Below, piece after piece: positions 56,330 to 64,000 of a stretch of 64,000 nucleotides of DNA. A program made the translations under genes and the position numbers. Below the pieces are notes generated by a model that was not told the DNA's origin, ran no database searches, and saw only the letters and a list, made by a program, of their open reading frames with translations. Source of the DNA: Rothia mucilaginosa (GTDB taxonomy: Bacteria > Actinomycetota > Actinomycetes > Actinomycetales > Micrococcaceae); assembly GCF_001061665.1 (NCBI RefSeq), contig NZ_JVSP01000014.1, positions 212,605 to 276,604 of the forward strand, in the 5' to 3' direction. The first letter of the stretch is position 1. Each line of letters begins with the position of its first letter.

Positions 56330-56647
56330 ATGTCTCCTATTGTCCTGGTCCTCTACGCGACCTTTCTGATTAACCTGCTGCTGTCGGCCGCCGGTGCCGT
56401 GATCGGCGTTCTGGCGCTGTACCGTGCATGGACCGCGCCGGCCAACGCCTACGAGTTCGCGGGCAAGCGTCCTAAGAACACCTGGCTTGCCCTGACCGGC
56501 GTCTCCGCCGTGGTGCAGGTGCTGGGCGTCTTCTCGGCCTTCACCGGCGTGGGTAACACGATGCTGATGCTGCAGCTGATGGCCGCCGTGGTGAGCGGCG
56601 TGTTCCTGGCCGGCGTGTGGCCCGTAGTGGGTGGCCGCCGCTTCTAG
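56330..56647 (+). CDS. DUF2516 family small membrane protein
   Basis: 105 residues with about three hydrophobic helices: at the N-terminus (SPIVLVLYATFLINLLLSAAGAVIG), about 54-75, and about 80-96. An AGKRPKNTW loop lies between. It matches the conserved actinobacterial DUF2516 proteins; function unknown. GAAGGA is 4 nt before the ATG. It follows the PLP enzyme by 73 bp. Confidence 0.82.
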   Translation: MSPIVLVLYATFLINLLLSAAGAVIGVLALYRAWTAPANAYEFAGKRPKNTWLALTGVSAVVQVLGVFSAFTGVGNTMLMLQLMAAVVSGVFLAGVWPVVGGRRF

Positions 56648-56856
56648 GAGGTTTTCAGCTAAGCATCCGCGCCCATCTTGTGGCCGTCGCAAGCGCATAC
56701 GGTGAGCCCCGCATACCGCGTTCCGGAACGATTTCCGGGCGCGGGGTGTGGGGCTTTCTGCCAGCTAAGCGGTGCATCCGGCAAGTTTTTGGGAGAACCC
56801 GGATTTTCTGCCCTCGAAGGCATGACAAACCGGCGGGTAAATGAAAAAATAGAAGC

Positions 56857-57594
56857 ATGACTTACAAACTAGTACTCCTGCGCCACGGCCAGTCCGAGTG
56901 GAACGAGAAGAACCTGTTCACCGGCTGGGTGGATGTCAACCTGACCGACAAGGGCCGCGCCGAGGCTAAGCGCGGCGGCGAGCTGCTGGCAGAGCGCAAC
57001 ATCCTCCCCGATGTTGTGCACACCTCCCTGCAGCGTCGCGCTATCAACACCGCAAACATCGCCCTGGATGCAGCGGACCGCCTGTGGATTCCCGTCAAGC
57101 GCACCTGGCGCCTGAACGAGCGTCACTACGGCGCCCTGCAGGGTAAGAACAAGTCCGAGATTCGCGAGGAATACGGCGACGAGAAGTTCATGACCTGGCG
57201 TCGTTCCTACGACGTTCCGCCGCCCCCGCTGGACGACAACGATCCCTACTCGCAGGCACACGACCCTCGTTACGCCAACGTTGAGAACGCTCCCCGCACC
57301 GAGTGCCTCAAGGACGTTCTGGGCCGTATGCTCCCCTACTGGGAGTCGGACATCAAGCCCGACCTGGCAGCAGGCAAGACCGTTCTGGTGGCAGCGCACG
57401 GTAACTCCCTGCGCTCGCTGGTGAAGCACCTCGAGGGCATTTCCGACGAGGACATCGCCGGCCTGAACATCCCGACCGGTATCCCGCTGTACTACGAGCT
57501 GGATGAGAACTTCAAGCCCATTAAGGCTGGCGAGTACCTCGATCCCGAGGCCGCTAAGGACGCCATCGCAGCCGTGGCAAACCAGGGTAAGTAA
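56857..57594 (+). CDS. gpmA: 2,3-bisphosphoglycerate-dependent phosphoglycerate mutase
   Basis: 245 residues. It interconverts 3- and 2-phosphoglycerate in glycolysis. The phosphohistidine motif [18 protein letters not shown] is at 8-24, [14 protein letters not shown] follows at 115-130, and the second catalytic His lies in [19 protein letters not shown]. The length is normal for the dependent type. It is upstream of senX3-regX3, an arrangement common in actinobacteria. Confidence 0.96.
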   Translation: MTYKLVLLRHGQSEWNEKNLFTGWVDVNLTDKGRAEAKRGGELLAERNILPDVVHTSLQRRAINTANIALDAADRLWIPVKRTWRLNERHYGALQGKNKSEIREEYGDEKFMTWRRSYDVPPPPLDDNDPYSQAHDPRYANVENAPRTECLKDVLGRMLPYWESDIKPDLAAGKTVLVAAHGNSLRSLVKHLEGISDEDIAGLNIPTGIPLYYELDENFKPIKAGEYLDPEAAKDAIAAVANQGK

Positions 57595-57636
57595 TTACCT
57601 CTCGCGAGGTTCGCTCTGCAGAGCGCCCGCGTGATT

Positions 57637-57669
57637 ATGAGCCGCTCACCGTTTCGGTGGGCGGCTCAT
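57637..57669 (+). terminator. Terminator between gpmA and senX3
   Basis: ATGAGCCGCTCACC (57637-57650) pairs with GGTGGGCGGCTCAT (57656-57669) with one mismatch, loop GTTTC. Confidence 0.75.
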
Positions 57670-57742
57670 TGCGTGGGCCGGCCTCTTGGGTGGGCGGCTG
57701 TTCAATATACTTGTGGAAGATACCCACGCAGGAGGAGAACGT

Positions 57743-58879
57743 ATGGATGCCGGTCTGATCGCCTTCATCGCGGGCATGATAGGTCTGCTGGTCGGCGTCC
57801 TGAGCATGAACGCGGTGGCCCGTAGTGAGCGTGAGCGTGAGCGTAGCCTCGTATCCGCACCGACGCTGCGTGACGGTGCGGCTCAGGTGCTGGCGGTGAT
57901 TGGCCGCGCCTACCTGGTCATCGACGAGGTGGGGGGAGTGGTTCAGGCCTCGCCGGGCGCCTACGCGATGGGCCTGGTGCGCGGGCATACGGTCACCTCG
58001 CCCGAGCTGGCTAGCATGATTCGCACGGTGCGCCACCGCGGCATTTTTGCCGAGCAAAGCTTTGAAATTGACCGCGGCGAGAGCGAGGCACTGGTCCTGG
58101 ATGTTCGCGTGGCCTCCCTGGGCGACGAATACATCCTGGTGCTTGCCGACGACCGCACCGAAATTTCTCGCGTGCAACGCATGCGTAACGACTTCGTGGC
58201 GAACGTGTCGCACGAGCTGAAGACACCCGTGGGCGCGGTGAGCCTACTCGCGGAGGCGATTGAGCAGGCTAGCGATGACCCGGAGGCGATTGAGTACTTC
58301 GTGGGCCGCCTGCACAAGGAGACGCGCCGCCTCTCCGCGCTGGTGCGCGACATTATCGAGCTCTCACGATTGCAGTCGACCGACGTGATTGCCCGTGGCG
58401 GCCCGGTGTCCGTGCCCACCCTGGTGGCGGACGCGATGGACCGCTCCCACCTGGCTGCCGAGGAGAAGGACATTCAGGTTTCCAGCCGCATTGAGGACGC
58501 CCCCGAGGTGTACGGCGACGCCGAGCTCCTGGGCATGGCCGTGCAGAACCTGGTGGAGAACGCGATTCGCTACTCGCCCGAACATACGAAGGTGGACATT
58601 CTGGTGCACCGCGTGGCCGATCAGCTGCTCATTGAGGTGTCGGATCAGGGGGTGGGTATTCCCGAGGATGAGCAGAAGCGCATCTTCGAGCGTTTTTACC
58701 GGGTGGACCCGGCTCGCTCGCGTCAGACCGGCGGCACGGGCCTGGGCCTGAGCATCGTGAAGCATGTGATGACTCAGCACGGCGGCAGTGTGACGGTGCG
58801 TTCGATGCCGCAGGAGGGCTCGACGTTTACGTTGGCCCTGCCGCTGACCGAGGCGCCGGAGGCACCGCTCACAGTGTAG
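57743..58879 (+). CDS. senX3: Sensor histidine kinase SenX3
   Basis: 378 residues. One hydrophobic N-terminal segment (GLIAFIAGMIGLLVGVLSM), then a PAS-like region (45-135), the H-box NVSHELKTPVGAVSLL with His157, and the ATPase domain with NLVENAIRYSP, DQGVGIPEDEQKRIFERFYRVD and GGTGLGLSIVKH. It controls phosphate starvation responses with RegX3. GGAGGAG lies about 5 nt before the ATG at 57743; the upstream ORF start is ignored. Normally PhoU is next door; it is not seen here. Confidence 0.94.
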   Translation: MDAGLIAFIAGMIGLLVGVLSMNAVARSERERERSLVSAPTLRDGAAQVLAVIGRAYLVIDEVGGVVQASPGAYAMGLVRGHTVTSPELASMIRTVRHRGIFAEQSFEIDRGESEALVLDVRVASLGDEYILVLADDRTEISRVQRMRNDFVANVSHELKTPVGAVSLLAEAIEQASDDPEAIEYFVGRLHKETRRLSALVRDIIELSRLQSTDVIARGGPVSVPTLVADAMDRSHLAAEEKDIQVSSRIEDAPEVYGDAELLGMAVQNLVENAIRYSPEHTKVDILVHRVADQLLIEVSDQGVGIPEDEQKRIFERFYRVDPARSRQTGGTGLGLSIVKHVMTQHGGSVTVRSMPQEGSTFTLALPLTEAPEAPLTV

Positions 58880-58918
58880 TGTTAGCGGTATAGGTTTTAT
58901 GGGAATCAAGGATAAAGT

Positions 58919-59602
58919 ATGACGAAAATTCTGATTGTTGAGGACGAAGAGGCCCTGTCGGATCCCCTGGCCTTCCTGCTGGGGCGTGAGGGTTTTCAGA
59001 CGGTCGTGGTGGATAACGGCCTGGACGCGCTGCCCACCTTCGAACGCGAGGGCGCCGACCTGGTGCTGCTGGACGTGATGCTTCCCGGCATGCCCGGCAC
59101 GGAGGTGTGCCGTAAGCTCCGCGAGGTGTCCTCGGTACCGATTATCATGCTGACCGCCAAGGACTCCGAGCTGGATAAGGTGTTTGGCCTGGAGCTGGGC
59201 GCCGACGACTACGTGACGAAGCCCTACTCGGCGCGCGAGCTGATTGCACGCATCCGCGCGGTGCTGCGCCGCCGTTCCGCCGAGCCCGACATGCCGATGG
59301 ACGCGGTTCTTACGGGCGGCCCCGTGCGCATGGACATCGATCGCCACGTGGTGACGGTCAACGGCGAGGAAGTACCCATGCCGCTGAAGGAATTCGAGCT
59401 GCTGGAGATTCTGCTGCGCAACGTTGGTCGCGTGATGACGCGCGGACAGCTGATTGAGCGTGTGTGGGGCGCGGACTACGTGGGCGACACGAAGACCCTG
59501 GACGTGCACATTAAGCGCCTGCGTTCCAAGATTGAGCCGGATTCTTCGGCACCGCGCTACGTGGTGACGGTTCGCGGCCTGGGCTATAAGTTCGAGAATT
59601 AG
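58919..59602 (+). CDS. regX3: Response regulator RegX3 (OmpR/PhoB type)
   Basis: 227 residues. The receiver has DEEALSDPL, Asp52 in LVLLDVMLPGMPG, and LTAKDSE; the winged-helix DNA-binding domain ends TVRGLGYKFEN. It lies 39 bp after senX3. RegX3 activates pst and phoA-type genes under low phosphate. In many relatives carD would follow; here ispD follows directly. Confidence 0.94.
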   Translation: MTKILIVEDEEALSDPLAFLLGREGFQTVVVDNGLDALPTFEREGADLVLLDVMLPGMPGTEVCRKLREVSSVPIIMLTAKDSELDKVFGLELGADDYVTKPYSARELIARIRAVLRRRSAEPDMPMDAVLTGGPVRMDIDRHVVTVNGEEVPMPLKEFELLEILLRNVGRVMTRGQLIERVWGADYVGDTKTLDVHIKRLRSKIEPDSSAPRYVVTVRGLGYKFEN

Positions 59603-59624
59603 CGTCGAGCCGAGGAGAGTACGT

Positions 59625-60446
59625 ATGAGCTTTACCGCTGATTCTGTGACCGCCGAGGCCAACGCACAGAACCGCTTCGCGCAGAACCAGCCCGCGCAGA
59701 ACCGGCAGAGCAAAGACCCCTCGCGCGTGGCCATTATCGTGCTGGGTGCAGGTTCGGGAACGCGCCTGGGTGAGCCGATTCCGAAGGCCGCGGTCCGCGT
59801 ACAGGGGCGTACGCTACTCGACCATGCCCTGCAGGGCGCCCGCGAGTCGCGGATTGCCGAGCACGTGGTGGTGACGGTGCCCGCCGGGTGCGAGAGCCTC
59901 TGCCCGGAGCTCCTTGAGGACGCGCACCGCGCCGAGGCGCTGGTGACGGTCGGTGGTGACACCCGCACCGCATCGGTGGTGGCGGCTCTTGACGCGCTTC
60001 GCGAGGCCGAGATCGCGGTGGATTACGTGCTGATTCACGATTGTGCCCGCTCTTTCACCCCGCCGGAGGTGTACCACCGCGTGCTGGAGGGCCTGGGCAC
60101 CCGCGTTGCCGCGGGGACGGTGCGCGCGGTTATTCCGGTGTTGCCGGTGGTCGATACCATCAAGACGGTGGATGCCTCCGCGGTGGTTACTGGAACCCCG
60201 GCTCGCTCGAGCATGCGCGCCGTACAAACCCCGCAGGGATTCGAGGTGGCGGCGCTACTGGCGGCTCATGAGCGTAGCCGAGCCCTGCCTCCCGAGGAAG
60301 CCGAGCTGCTGACCGATGACGCGATGGCGATGGAGGCGGCCGGCGAACCGGTGCTGACGGTGGCCGGGCACGAGGACGCCTTTAAAGTGACCACCCCCAT
60401 GGATCTGAAGGTGGCGCGGGCGCTCTTTGGCGGAACGCGCCCCTGA
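59625..60446 (+). CDS. ispD: 2-C-methyl-D-erythritol 4-phosphate cytidylyltransferase
   Basis: 273 residues. It makes CDP-methylerythritol in the non-mevalonate isoprenoid route. The nucleotide-binding start is VLGAGSGTRLGEPIPKA, with a 30-residue Gln/Asn-rich lead-in. VLIHDCARSFTPPEVY and AVQTPQGFEVAALLAAH are typical of IspD. It starts 22 bp after regX3 and its ribosome site GAGGAGAG is inside that gap, so the two are likely co-transcribed. Confidence 0.94.
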   Translation: MSFTADSVTAEANAQNRFAQNQPAQNRQSKDPSRVAIIVLGAGSGTRLGEPIPKAAVRVQGRTLLDHALQGARESRIAEHVVVTVPAGCESLCPELLEDAHRAEALVTVGGDTRTASVVAALDALREAEIAVDYVLIHDCARSFTPPEVYHRVLEGLGTRVAAGTVRAVIPVLPVVDTIKTVDASAVVTGTPARSSMRAVQTPQGFEVAALLAAHERSRALPPEEAELLTDDAMAMEAAGEPVLTVAGHEDAFKVTTPMDLKVARALFGGTRP

Positions 60447-60493
60447 GTATCCCCTCTTCTTCTGTCTAATATCTATTGAGCGAAGGACCCATC

Positions 60494-60976
60494 ATGACTG
60501 TTATTCCGCGCGTCGGCACCGGCGTTGACGTTCACGCTTTTGGCCCGGAGGGCACGCCCCTGCACATCGCCGGCCTGCACTGGTCGGGGGAGCGGGGCCT
60601 GAGCGGCCACTCCGATGGCGACGTGGTGGCCCATGCTGCCGCGGATGCGCTCTTCGCCGCCTCTGGCACGGGGGACTTGGGCTCGAACTTTGGTGTGGAC
60701 CGCCCGGATATGAAGGGCGCCTCGGGTGTTCGTATTCTTTCGGAGGCCGTGGCGATTGTGCGTGCGGCCGGTTTCGAGATCGGCAATGTGAGCGTTCAGC
60801 TGATTGGTAACCGCCCGAAGTTCTCACCGCGCCGTGAGGATGCGAACCGCGTGCTCAGTGAGGCGGCGGGGGCCCCGGTGACGGTGATTGCGACGACTAC
60901 CGACGGTTTGGGTTTGACCGGTCGCGGGGAGGGCGTGGCGGCGATTGCGACGGCTCTGGTGTATGAGCGCCACTAG
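60494..60976 (+). CDS. ispF: 2-C-methyl-D-erythritol 2,4-cyclodiphosphate synthase
   Basis: 160 residues. The zinc ligands are in [10 protein letters not shown] (Asp and His) and a second His in [31 protein letters not shown] and [14 protein letters not shown] complete the active site. GAAGGA sits 7 nt before the ATG at 60494; the ORF start 18 nt earlier is not preferred. It follows ispD and forms the MEP pathway pair. Confidence 0.95.
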   Translation: MTVIPRVGTGVDVHAFGPEGTPLHIAGLHWSGERGLSGHSDGDVVAHAAADALFAASGTGDLGSNFGVDRPDMKGASGVRILSEAVAIVRAAGFEIGNVSVQLIGNRPKFSPRREDANRVLSEAAGAPVTVIATTTDGLGLTGRGEGVAAIATALVYERH

Positions 60977-61047
60977 GCCTCTGCCCGGCTTGCCCCATTC
61001 CGTAACCTATCGCCCCGGTGCCTGGACCGACCCCGTAAAATGAGAGT

Positions 61048-62466
61048 GTGACTATGCGTTTTTATGATTCAGCTTCCGCGACTATCCGCGAGTTTGAGCC
61101 CGTCGTGCCCGGTGAGGCGCGTATCTACTATTGCGGTGCCACGGTGCAGGGTGAACCGCACCTGGGCCATATCCGTTCTGCGCTGGTGTTCGACCAGCTG
61201 AGCCGCTGGATGCGCTACCGCGGCCTGAAGGTGACGACGGTCCGCAACGTCACCGATATTGACGATAAGATTTTGGCGAAGTCCGCTGATTCCATGCAGC
61301 CCGGTTTTGAGGGCGAGTTCCCGAATGAGCAGTGGTGGGCGCTCGCGTACCGTTTTGAGAAGGTGTTTGCTCGGGCCTACGCGGCGCTGGGTATTGACCC
61401 GCCGACCTATGAGCCGCGCGCGACCGGCCATATTCCCGAGATGTTTGCTCTGATTCAGCGCCTGATTGACCGCGGCCACGCCTACCCGGCGCTGGATGAT
61501 TCGGGTGACGTGTACTTTGATGTGCGCTCCTGGGAGAAATACGGCTCGCTGACCAACCAGAGCATTGACGATATGCAGGATTCGGCGGATGCCGATCCGC
61601 GCGGTAAGCGCGACCCTCGTGATTTTGCGCTGTGGAAGGGCTATAAGGAGGGCGAGCCGCTGACCGCTTCGTGGGAGTCCCCGTGGGGTCGTGGCCGCCC
61701 GGGTTGGCACCTGGAGTGCTCGGCGATGGCCGGTAAGTACCTGGGTTCGCGCTTCGACATTCACGGCGGCGGTCTGGATCTGCGCTTCCCGCATCACGAG
61801 AACGAGCTGGCCCAGTCGACCGCGGCCGGCGATGATTTCGCGAACTTCTGGATGCACAACGGCATGGTCACCTACGAGGGTGAGAAGATGTCGAAGTCTA
61901 TCGGTAATACGATTTCGCCGGCGCAGATGCTGGAAATGGCTCGTCCGCTGGTGGTTCGCTACTACCTGGGTAGCGCGCATTACCGTTCGGTGCTGGACTA
62001 TCGCCCGTCTTCGCTGCAGGAGGCGGCAACGGCTATTGAGCGTGTTGAGTCGTTCCTGGCCGCAACTCAGGATTTGCTGAAGCCCGACCGCGAGGTGCCC
62101 GAGGCTTTCGCCGAGGCGATGGATGACGATATGAACATTCCTCGTGCCCTGGCGGTTCTGCATGAGCAGACTCGCGCGGGTAATGCAGCGCTCGCTGCCG
62201 GTGAGGACGCTTCGGAGGCCGCTAATGCCGTGATGGCTATGGCTGAGGTGCTGGGCCTGGCGCAGCTGATGAGCTTTAACGCTGAGGGCGCCTCGGATGC
62301 CGAGCATGAGGCTCTGGACTCCCTGATTCAGGCGGTTCTGGCGGAGCGTGCGGATGCGCGTGCCCAGAAGGATTGGGCTAAGGCCGATGCGATGCGCGAC
62401 CTGCTGTTTTCCGCGGGTGTGAAGGTGCGTGACGGCGCTGAGGGTTCGAGCTGGAGCATTGCGTAG
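61048..62466 (+). CDS. cysS: Cysteinyl-tRNA synthetase
   Basis: 472 residues. The class I HIGH motif is [15 protein letters not shown] is [10 protein letters not shown], and the first zinc cysteine is in YYCGATVQG. The start is GTG at 61048 or the ATG two codons later. It follows ispF by 71 bp. The length and order are normal for the family. Confidence 0.95.
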   Translation: MTMRFYDSASATIREFEPVVPGEARIYYCGATVQGEPHLGHIRSALVFDQLSRWMRYRGLKVTTVRNVTDIDDKILAKSADSMQPGFEGEFPNEQWWALAYRFEKVFARAYAALGIDPPTYEPRATGHIPEMFALIQRLIDRGHAYPALDDSGDVYFDVRSWEKYGSLTNQSIDDMQDSADADPRGKRDPRDFALWKGYKEGEPLTASWESPWGRGRPGWHLECSAMAGKYLGSRFDIHGGGLDLRFPHHENELAQSTAAGDDFANFWMHNGMVTYEGEKMSKSIGNTISPAQMLEMARPLVVRYYLGSAHYRSVLDYRPSSLQEAATAIERVESFLAATQDLLKPDREVPEAFAEAMDDDMNIPRALAVLHEQTRAGNAALAAGEDASEAANAVMAMAEVLGLAQLMSFNAEGASDAEHEALDSLIQAVLAERADARAQKDWAKADAMRDLLFSAGVKVRDGAEGSSWSIA

Positions 62467-62562
62467 GTTGGTGGCGTGCCCCGCGTTCTGCGTTGGGGGC
62501 TTAGGCGTTGCGGGTCTTTTCGCGTAGACTCGTATTCATTATTTTGACGAAGGAAGAGAAGA

Positions 62563-63552
62563 ATGGCTAAGGCAGGTTCGCGCCCGGGCGCTACCGGCAA
62601 GAAGAAGGGTGCTACTAAGGGCACCGGCGGTCACGGCCGTAAGGCCCTTGAGGGCAGGGGCCCGACTCCGAAGGCTGAGGATCGCGTTTACCACAAGGCG
62701 TACAAGATGAAGCGTGCGGCTGAGCGTCGTGCGGCGACCGGTACGAACCGTAAGTTCCAGACTCGTTTGGGCGGTAAGCGCGCCAGCGATGAGCTGGTGA
62801 CGGGTCGTAACGCGGTGCTGGAGGCGCTGCGTACCGAGATTCCCTCGAAGCACCTGTATATTATGAGCCGCATTGAGGTGGATGACCGCGTTCGCGAGAT
62901 CATGACGATTGCGAATAAGCGCAACATCCCGATGCTGGAGATTCCGCGTAGCGAGCTGGATCGTCTGACCGATGGTGCGGTGCACCAGGGCGTGGCGATG
63001 CAGATTCCGCCGTACAAGTACCCGGATGCTACCGATCTGGTGCTGGATACGATGGAGCGCTGGCACTCGGGTAAGCTGTCGACTCCGCCGCTGTTTGTGG
63101 CGCTGGATGGCATTACCGATCCCCGTAACCTGGGGGCGATTATTCGTAGCGTGTCGGCGTTTAGCGGTGACGGCGTGATTATTCCCGAGCGTCGTTCGGC
63201 TGCGGTGACCGCGGGTGCGTGGAAGACCAGTGCCGGTGCGGCTGCTCGTATTCCCGTTGCAATGGCGACTAACCTGACTCGTGTGATTCAGCAGGCTAAG
63301 GAGCAGGGCATCTTTGTGATTGGTCTGGATGGCGGCGGCGATATTGAGCTGCCGGCTCTGGAGCTTGCGAACGAGCCGCTGTGCGTGGTGGTTGGTTCGG
63401 AGGGCAAGGGCCTGTCCCGCCTGGTGACTGAGAACTGCGATCAGATTGTGTCGATTCCGATTGATTCGGCGATGGAGTCGCTGAACGCGGCGATGGCTGT
63501 GGGCATCACTCTGTACGATGTGTCCCGTCGTCGTGCGGTGGCTGTCGAGTAG
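62563..63552 (+). CDS. rlmB: 23S rRNA (guanosine-2'-O-)-methyltransferase RlmB
   Basis: 329 residues. A basic Gly/Lys-rich N-terminus (about 60 residues) precedes the L30-like substrate domain starting near DELVTGRNAVLEAL, and the SpoU knot has FVALDGITDPRNLGAIIRS, CVVVGSEGKGLSRL and SIPIDSAMESLNAAMAVGI, which bind S-adenosylmethionine. It methylates G2251 of 23S rRNA. It follows cysS, as in many actinobacteria. Confidence 0.93.
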   Translation: MAKAGSRPGATGKKKGATKGTGGHGRKALEGRGPTPKAEDRVYHKAYKMKRAAERRAATGTNRKFQTRLGGKRASDELVTGRNAVLEALRTEIPSKHLYIMSRIEVDDRVREIMTIANKRNIPMLEIPRSELDRLTDGAVHQGVAMQIPPYKYPDATDLVLDTMERWHSGKLSTPPLFVALDGITDPRNLGAIIRSVSAFSGDGVIIPERRSAAVTAGAWKTSAGAAARIPVAMATNLTRVIQQAKEQGIFVIGLDGGGDIELPALELANEPLCVVVGSEGKGLSRLVTENCDQIVSIPIDSAMESLNAAMAVGITLYDVSRRRAVAVE

Positions 63553-63592
63553 GTTGTCGCGATAACCGTTCTGTAGGTTTATGAACGTAAGG

Positions 63593-63640
63593 GGGGAAGG
63601 CGTCCCGTGAGGGGCGCCCTCCCTCTTTGCTCTTGATGGC
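63593..63640 (+). terminator. Terminator of rlmB
   Basis: GGGAAGGCG can pair with CGCCCTCCC (about 63595-63632) with one mismatch; CTTTGCTCTT follows. Confidence 0.6.
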
Positions 63641-64000
63641 GGGTACGCCAGGGAACCGGGTCAGGGAACTGGTCGAGGAGCGGAAACGTAAGGATGCAGG
63701 GGAGGGGCGGTAGCCCATTCCCCCATCTTTTCTTCGTTTCGGGGGCCTTTTGCGCTTCCGTAGGGGGTTTTCGGAGTGAGTTTTGGGGGATTTTCGGGCT
63801 TTCGTGGGGATTTTTAAGATTTTTTCGAAGATTTTTTGAGGCCTTTACCCCGCATTGACTAGGGGTTTTGTTCCACTGTTCAAGTCAGAATGAACCTAAA
63901 CCCCCATATTTGTGTCCCACTTCACCCTATTTCGGGTTGCGGGCCCGTATTCGGGTCTGTATAGTTGTATGAGTCGCCGCGGCGAGGAGGAAAAAACGAA
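63640..64000 (+). other. Promoter region of the next gene; start of the gene lies outside
   Basis: No ORF is convincing. The stretch 63770-63860 is rich in T and G (TTTTTAAGATTTTTTCGAAG). The last bases GGCGAGGAGGAAAAAACGAA are a perfect ribosome-binding site with the start expected just past 64000. Confidence 0.5.
63937..63965 (+). promoter_or_regulatory. Promoter near the right edge
   Basis: TTGCGG (63937-63942), 17 bp, TATAGT (63960-63965). The predicted start at about 63972 lies just upstream of AGGAGG (63984-63990). It drives the gene that begins after the window. Confidence 0.65.

Overview
The window looks like chromosomal DNA of a high-GC Gram-positive actinobacterium of the family Micrococcaceae, most likely a Rothia-type oral or mucosal commensal. 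This rests on gene content and order: separate purS/purQ/purL; dnaX, recR and lysC in a row; senX3-regX3; ispD-ispF-cysS-rlmB; a GTP-type PEP carboxykinase; an Lhr helicase; and an HtaA surface protein with an LAXTG anchor. The genus is inferred by eye, not by a search. No phage, insertion sequence, CRISPR array or rRNA operon was seen.

Layout. 1-3.9 kb: a lipoprotein start, then a divergent heme module made of a cell-wall HtaA protein and heme oxygenase, with two palindromic operators in the shared intergenic region. 3.9-7.3 kb: purSQL. 7.4-14.7 kb: a conserved protein, an orphan antitoxin-like regulator with a perfect inverted repeat upstream, lysC, recR with a long tail, and dnaX. 14.9-15.4 kb: the SRP RNA gene, a decayed copy of its 3' end, and tRNA-Ser(GGA). 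15.5-22.1 kb: a VapB-like protein, a TetR regulator, an alpha/beta hydrolase, a queuosine-precursor transporter and two tandem amino acid permeases. 22.4-25.1 kb: a hotdog thioesterase and two paralogous lipoproteins sharing a four-cysteine domain. 25.2-32 kb: an SRPBCC protein, tgt, a DyP peroxidase, a GH76 protein, an RluA-type pseudouridine synthase, a second TetR regulator, and a long inverted repeat.

32-38 kb holds a 1,812-residue Lhr helicase and a nitroreductase with a perfect palindrome at its promoter. 38.4-43 kb holds a [2Fe-2S] ferredoxin coupled to a DUF4232 lipoprotein, then two translationally coupled proteins. I read these two as carrying four DUF4258/BrnT-like modules and a HicA-like module. 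They are the best candidate here for an undescribed system. tRNA-Arg(ACG) follows. 43.7-51 kb: pckG with a terminator-like leader, nsrR and hmp for nitric oxide defence, then manB and manA divergently transcribed. 51-57.6 kb: an ACT-domain protein and its UPF0210 partner, holB-tmk, a transsulfuration-type PLP enzyme, a DUF2516 membrane protein and gpmA. 57.7-63.6 kb: senX3-regX3, ispD-ispF, cysS and rlmB. The window ends in the promoter and ribosome-binding site of the next gene.

How the genes fit together. Surface heme capture and heme oxygenase suggest iron scavenging from host heme. A queuosine-precursor transporter plus Tgt, with no queuosine synthesis genes in the window, suggests queuine or preQ1 salvage. 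NsrR-Hmp protects against host nitric oxide. ManA and ManB link fructose-6-phosphate to mannose-1-phosphate.
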